NCBI GenBank assembly: GCA_037783545.1
Contig: JBBELK010000297.1
Coordinates: 1,550,001-1,614,000 of the forward strand
Origin: Henricia sp. BOLD:AAB3569
Taxonomy: Eukaryota; Echinodermata; Asteroidea; Spinulosida; Echinasteridae
Direction: 5' to 3'
Length of the DNA: 64,000 nt
Numbering within the stretch: position 1 is the stretch's first letter; every line of letters starts with the position of its first letter. The notes under the pieces are model-generated. The model had not been told where the DNA came from. It saw nothing but the letters and a program-made list of their open reading frames with translations, and did not search any database. The position numbers were made by a program, and so were the translations under genes. This document shows positions 60,430-64,000 of the stretch, piece by piece.

Positions 60430-63400
60430 TTACCACAAGAACACCGGCACCTTGTGCTTGTAGACCATGTACAGTAGGCAGTCTAGAAGGACCATTATGT
60501 CTGGGATCTGTCTTATTGGGCAAGAGTTCAAGACTGCATGCTTCAGAGTTAACGGGTTGAGCCAGTCTGGAAGAAAGGAGAAATAGATTAAAACTCGTCA
60601 ATGAAAGAGACTTGCAATGTTGGAAAATCACATGTATAATGTAACCGGTCTGGGTTTATTCCTGATAAGTCATATGAGTGTGCGTGGAATTGGGTCAGTA
60701 GAAAACATGATTTTGTTTTGTCTTGACATATGCAGCATGATATGTGACAGAGGGTAACCACCCCTTCCATTCTTCCCCCATTGTGTCTCATACATCCAAG
60801 GAATTTTAAAAGAATTCCTTTCTGGGGGGTTGTTGCGTTAATATAGGGAAGTGTGTGTTGAGGTATGGGGTCATTGGGGTAGTCTCTCTGGCGCATATCG
60901 TGCTGGGTGTATGCCTTGAGGTTTCTTTGGTTGTATATATTACCATTCAGTTTTCCAGAGAATAGACCCTTTCCACCGCCGGCCATGAAAATGTGTCAAA
61001 TCCACAGAGTGCCTACTTGTGCATGATGCATGGTGACAATGTGACTGCCAACCTGTCATGGCCACTCGTGCAAAGGGTCTATTGATCGGGGAAAAAAAGC
61101 TAATGTAGGGATTTCCTGGGTCTTTGTGTCTGCCCTTTTGATTAGCTTAAACTGCATCAAAACCTTGGCTGAGCAGTTTAATACTGATGACTAGCAATCT
61201 AGAAGCACCCTGTTGTTGTGGGTTTGTAACCACGTAAGGTACTTTCACCCATAATGATAATGGTGACATCTTATATAGCGCACATATCTACCCTGCGGGA
61301 TACTCATGGCGCTTCACAATATTACCCTGGTCATTGGGCACAACTCCCTGGGGAGTATGCAGCCCTGGCAGCTGGACACAAGCACTCAAAGGCTGCAATC
61401 CTTGCAGGTACCAATTTACTCCTGGGTGGAGAGAGGCAACTTATGGCAAAGTGTCTTGCCCAAGGGCACACGCACCATGGTTGCAGCCGGGAATCAAACC
61501 CACGACCTTAGAATTACACACGCTCTTGAGTTCAAGGCACCAAACCACTCTGCCATATAGTACTCCATGCAATGCGCTTAGCCCAACTGCTTTGGATGGG
61601 ATAATATTAAACCGTAGTCCCAGTGTATTGTGTAATGCACTTCAGTGATCCCAGAGCATTTGTTCACAAAGAAAAGGGGATTTCCCCGGTGTTTCTGGCT
61701 TGGCTGCCTGAGGGACCACCCGCTTATGGCTATGTGTCTCGATGTTTAGGTGGTTTCTGATTGAGATGTCGACAGACATGGAATGTGTTATATAAGATCG
61801 AGATATAAAAACTAGGTCTTACTGCACGATGTTCATCCAAGGATAAACCTCTGTTTGTGGCAGTGGTGGTTAAATACACATGAATACACTAAGTTTGGGA
61901 TATTGGTGTGGTGTTGGATTAAAAAAAAAAATGTTACCTATAGACAGATGTGTCTGTCTTGCAGATACAATACAACATTATTCAAGAGGAATGCGTACTC
62001 TCAATACAATATATATCTGCATACACCACACAATATCCCTAACTTATTGTGTGTAAGAATACGACGCGTCAAGTTCATCTCCTTACCTCGTCTTAAAGCT
62101 TCAACCTGAGCCACTTCCACGTCTTGGAAGACCCCACATCGTCTCATCACATCAGCTACAAACCGTTTGTGGCACTCTTTATTCCAACCGTAACCACCGA
62201 ACACGTCCATAACAGTAACGTAGCGCTGCTGGGCTGCGATACGCAGGGCCTGGTTTGGATGGGTCAGGAGGACATTCTCGAGGTTGTCTGGAGAAAATTA
62301 AATTCCAATGTAGGCCTACATGTATTATTTTAAATATTAAATTTAGCACAGATTCCAGGAATGAGGGTCTGGGAAAAATGTTGGTAAAACTAACCTATAC
62401 CAAAAAAAGTAACTATTAAATTCATGCATGGATTTGTTAATTAACAGTAAAAACAAATTGTGTGTGCGCACACATTAAACAAAAATCTGACAGAAATTGG
62501 AGCCAACTGTGGCATTTTCTTGCACATTAAACGTAACGATTTCTGAAATGAGAAAAAGTTTTTAAATTGATTTTTACCCAAGTTATATTCGCAACTAATG
62601 TTTCTTCGAAACACAAAGGCAATGATCCATCGCTCCAGCTGAAAGGCTATCTCTCCCAGGAATCTTTTATCCCACTTGGTCTTGACCTCGTTGGTTGGAT
62701 CGGGAGGGAGTCTTGGTGGCTGCGCTGCCGCTGCCATTTGCTGATTCGGATTTTCATTTCGTCTTGGTTGTCGATTGAGAAAATCTTCCCGTCCGTGATA
62801 GCTGTTGATTGCTTTCCACACCCTGTAACGCTTAATGGCATCCTGGCGATCCTCGGGAAGTTTGCTCCACATTTCGGCATCTTCTTGGTGTCTATGGCCA
62901 ACAGGATTTCTTTCGATCTGAACTTGCTGTAGCTCTTCAGTCAAAGTGTTAGGATGGTGGTTTAACGAAGCTCTCCTGCTGGCAGCCGACAACCCACGTG
63001 CGTCGGGAATTTGGTTGATAACATAGGTACCGAAGCCTCCATTTCCACGGGGTACCATCGGTGGTTTTGCTTGGAGTCTTACTGGGGAGGACTTTGGCGA
63101 AATGGATGAATTGACGATGCTGTCGCTCAAACTTGCGATGTCAGCTGGGGCCAATCCGTCCGCACGCGCGTCCTGGAGAAGGTTTGATGCCATGCTGGCA
63201 GCCGACAACCAACGTGCATCGGGAATTTGGTTCATAACATAGGTACCGAAGCCGTCATTTCCAGGCGACGACTGACTCGATGACCTTTTCCGGTTCCCAA
63301 CAATATCTTTTAGGCGGGCACCTAAAGCTTGGGGCATCTCATTCTTTTGAGATTGTGTTGACCTTTTCGTCTCCTCAGTGAAAGTGGAATATAGTGTGGG

Positions 63401-64000
63401 CGGGACGATATCAATTCTTGGGGGTTCCATTGACACGTTTACCTGTTTCTTGTACGAATAATGAGGCGAAGCGAAAGGGCTGGTCTTGTATTGATTTTGC
63501 CGTTGAGGAATTGTAGATCCGCTGACGCCTTTGCTCCGTGCAAGTGATTTTTGGAGGCTGCCGTAACCCTGGCTCGCTTCTCGCTGGCCAACGGCATAAC
63601 CTCCAAGGAAAGGCCCATTTTCTTGGGGTGCTGACATTTTCGGGGATCTCCCGCCGCTCTCGTCTTGGTCTCGGCGTTGTGAAATTGGAGATCCGCTGAC
63701 GCCTTCGCTCTGAGCCAGTGATTTTTGGAGGCTGACGTGACCCTGGCTCGCTTCTTGCTGGCCCACAAAATGCCCTTCAAGGAACGGCCCATATTCTTGG
63801 GGTGGTGTTGGCATTCTCGGGTTTTTCTGACCGCTCCTGTCTTGGTCTTGGCGTTGAGGTATTGGAGATCCGCTGACGCCTTTGCCCTGTGCAAGTGATT
63901 TTTGGAAGCTGACGTGGCGATGGCTTCCTTCTTGTTGGCCCTCGGCGTGCCCTTCAAGGAACGGCCCATATTCTTGGGGTGGTGTTGGCATCCTCGGGGA
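60430..64000 (-). CDS. SPATC1: Speriolin-like protein (spermatogenesis and centriole associated), 3' part
   Basis: Speriolin is a centrosomal, Cdc20-binding protein of germ cells (family knowledge). Three exons on the minus strand: at least 64000-62578, then 62287-62087 and 60566-60430. The phases agree (both junctions phase 1), giving 586 codons plus TAA; the frame is open at the right edge, so the N-terminus is outside. The C-terminal domain fits the speriolin family: LGEIAFQLERWIIAFVF, then ALRIAAQQRYVTVMDVFGGY, FVADVMRRCGVFQD, and a final MVLLDCLLYMVYKHKVPVFL plus W, matching the family's hydrophobic end with terminal Trp. Upstream is low-complexity, Gln/Ser/Pro-rich sequence with three 59-residue repeats (from 63991) and two copies of GGFGTYVxNQIPDARxLSAA or close variants. 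The last exon overlaps a longer antisense-frame ORF that is not the coding frame. Confidence 0.82.
60737..60910. mobile_element. TGTGGCA-family MITE in speriolin intron
   Basis: CAGCATGATATGTGACAGAG ... CTGGCGCATATCGTGCTG are diverged inverted ends. The interior shares CCCCATTGTGTCTCATACATC and GTGTGTTGAGGTATGGGG with the other copies. Confidence 0.65.
61254..61560 (-). mobile_element. tRNA-derived SINE, minus orientation
   Basis: On the minus strand, an A-box-like TGGCAGAGTGGTTTGGTGCC and box B GTGGGTTTGATTCCCGGC precede CCTTGGGCAAGACACTTTGC. A 3' tail follows: GAAGCGCCATGAGTATCCC, GCAGGGTAGATATGTGCGC, TATATAAGATGTCACC. The tail type is shared with the other SINEs and the LINE in this window. 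Confidence 0.75.
61560..61795 (+). mobile_element. SINE body fragment adjacent to the reversed SINE
   Basis: GTCCCAGTGTATTGTGTAAT, GGATTTCCCCGGTGTTTCTG and GGACCACCCGCTTATGGC resemble the body of the SINE at 25651-26235 (GGGGATTCCCTGGTGTCTCT, GGCACCACCCGCC). It ends ATGTGTTATATAAGATCGAG. Confidence 0.5.
63475..63991 (-). repeat. 177-bp in-frame tandem repeat in the speriolin-like gene
   Basis: Units start at 63991, 63814 and about 63637. Each encodes about 59 residues beginning MPTPPQEYGPFLEG (third unit MSAPQENGPFLGG) and containing LQKSLAxSxGVSGSxIxQR. The unit before the window edge ends SPR, like the other unit ends (NPR, SPK), so more copies lie beyond 64000. Confidence 0.9.

Noticed and set aside
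60386..60631. Minus-strand ORF in the frame ending ...RFQSHSCNF
   Set aside because: The spliced frame through acceptor 60567 gives a speriolin C-terminus with correct phase; this longer ORF is out of frame.
62567..62932. 121-residue plus-strand ORF
   Set aside because: Antisense to the speriolin-like exon, which carries the recognisable C-terminal domain.

Overview
The window is genomic DNA from an animal. All genes have GT-AG introns and match metazoan families. Introns are long and packed with short terminal-inverted-repeat (TIR) elements and tRNA-derived SINEs. The base composition is AT-rich, TACATGTA-like words are common, and families such as the one with GGGCCAATTTCATAAAGC ends recur. 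This suggests an invertebrate deuterostome, perhaps an echinoderm; that placement is an inference. I see no CRISPR array, bacterial operon or viral genome. Exon models were built by hand from homology, splice consensus and phase agreement.

Layout: (1) 1-8905 (+), the 3' part of a NuMA (NUMA1) gene: coiled coil, LGN-binding-like motif, basic tail. (2) 8906-14265, intergenic repeats including a seven-copy array of a 78-bp tRNA-like unit, then a probable promoter and non-coding first exon. (3) 14266-34874 (+), a complete FHIP1 (FAM160A) gene. (4) 38312-39319 and 41652-44254 (-), two tandem METTL7/TMT1-type methyltransferase genes. (5) 44255-49014, nested transposons. (6) 49015-54121 (-), a complete CNBD2-like gene. 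(7) 55347-58122 (+), a complete TIMM8 small Tim gene whose intron holds a palindrome of about 1.2 kb. (8) 60430-64000 (-), the 3' part of a speriolin (SPATC1-type) gene with in-frame 59-residue repeats, running off the right edge.

The genes are not an operon and do not form one pathway. NuMA and FHIP1 both belong to dynein-adaptor biology and speriolin is centrosomal, but this may be chance.

The most unusual property is local duplication that repeatedly copies pieces of exons together with a splice site: four partial copies and one whole-exon copy in NUMA1, two arrays facing each other across one FHIP1 intron, and the TIMM8 last exon, alongside the METTL7 gene pair and the speriolin coding repeat. 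In FHIP1 the second donor copy stays in frame and predicts an isoform with 58 extra residues. Other notable items are a MITE with Sleeping Beauty-like Tc1 ends inside a SINE, a Mutator-like element carrying a perfect 77-bp hairpin beside a METTL7 gene, an intron array with CACGTG in every 92-bp unit, and an intron present in one METTL7 paralog but not the other.
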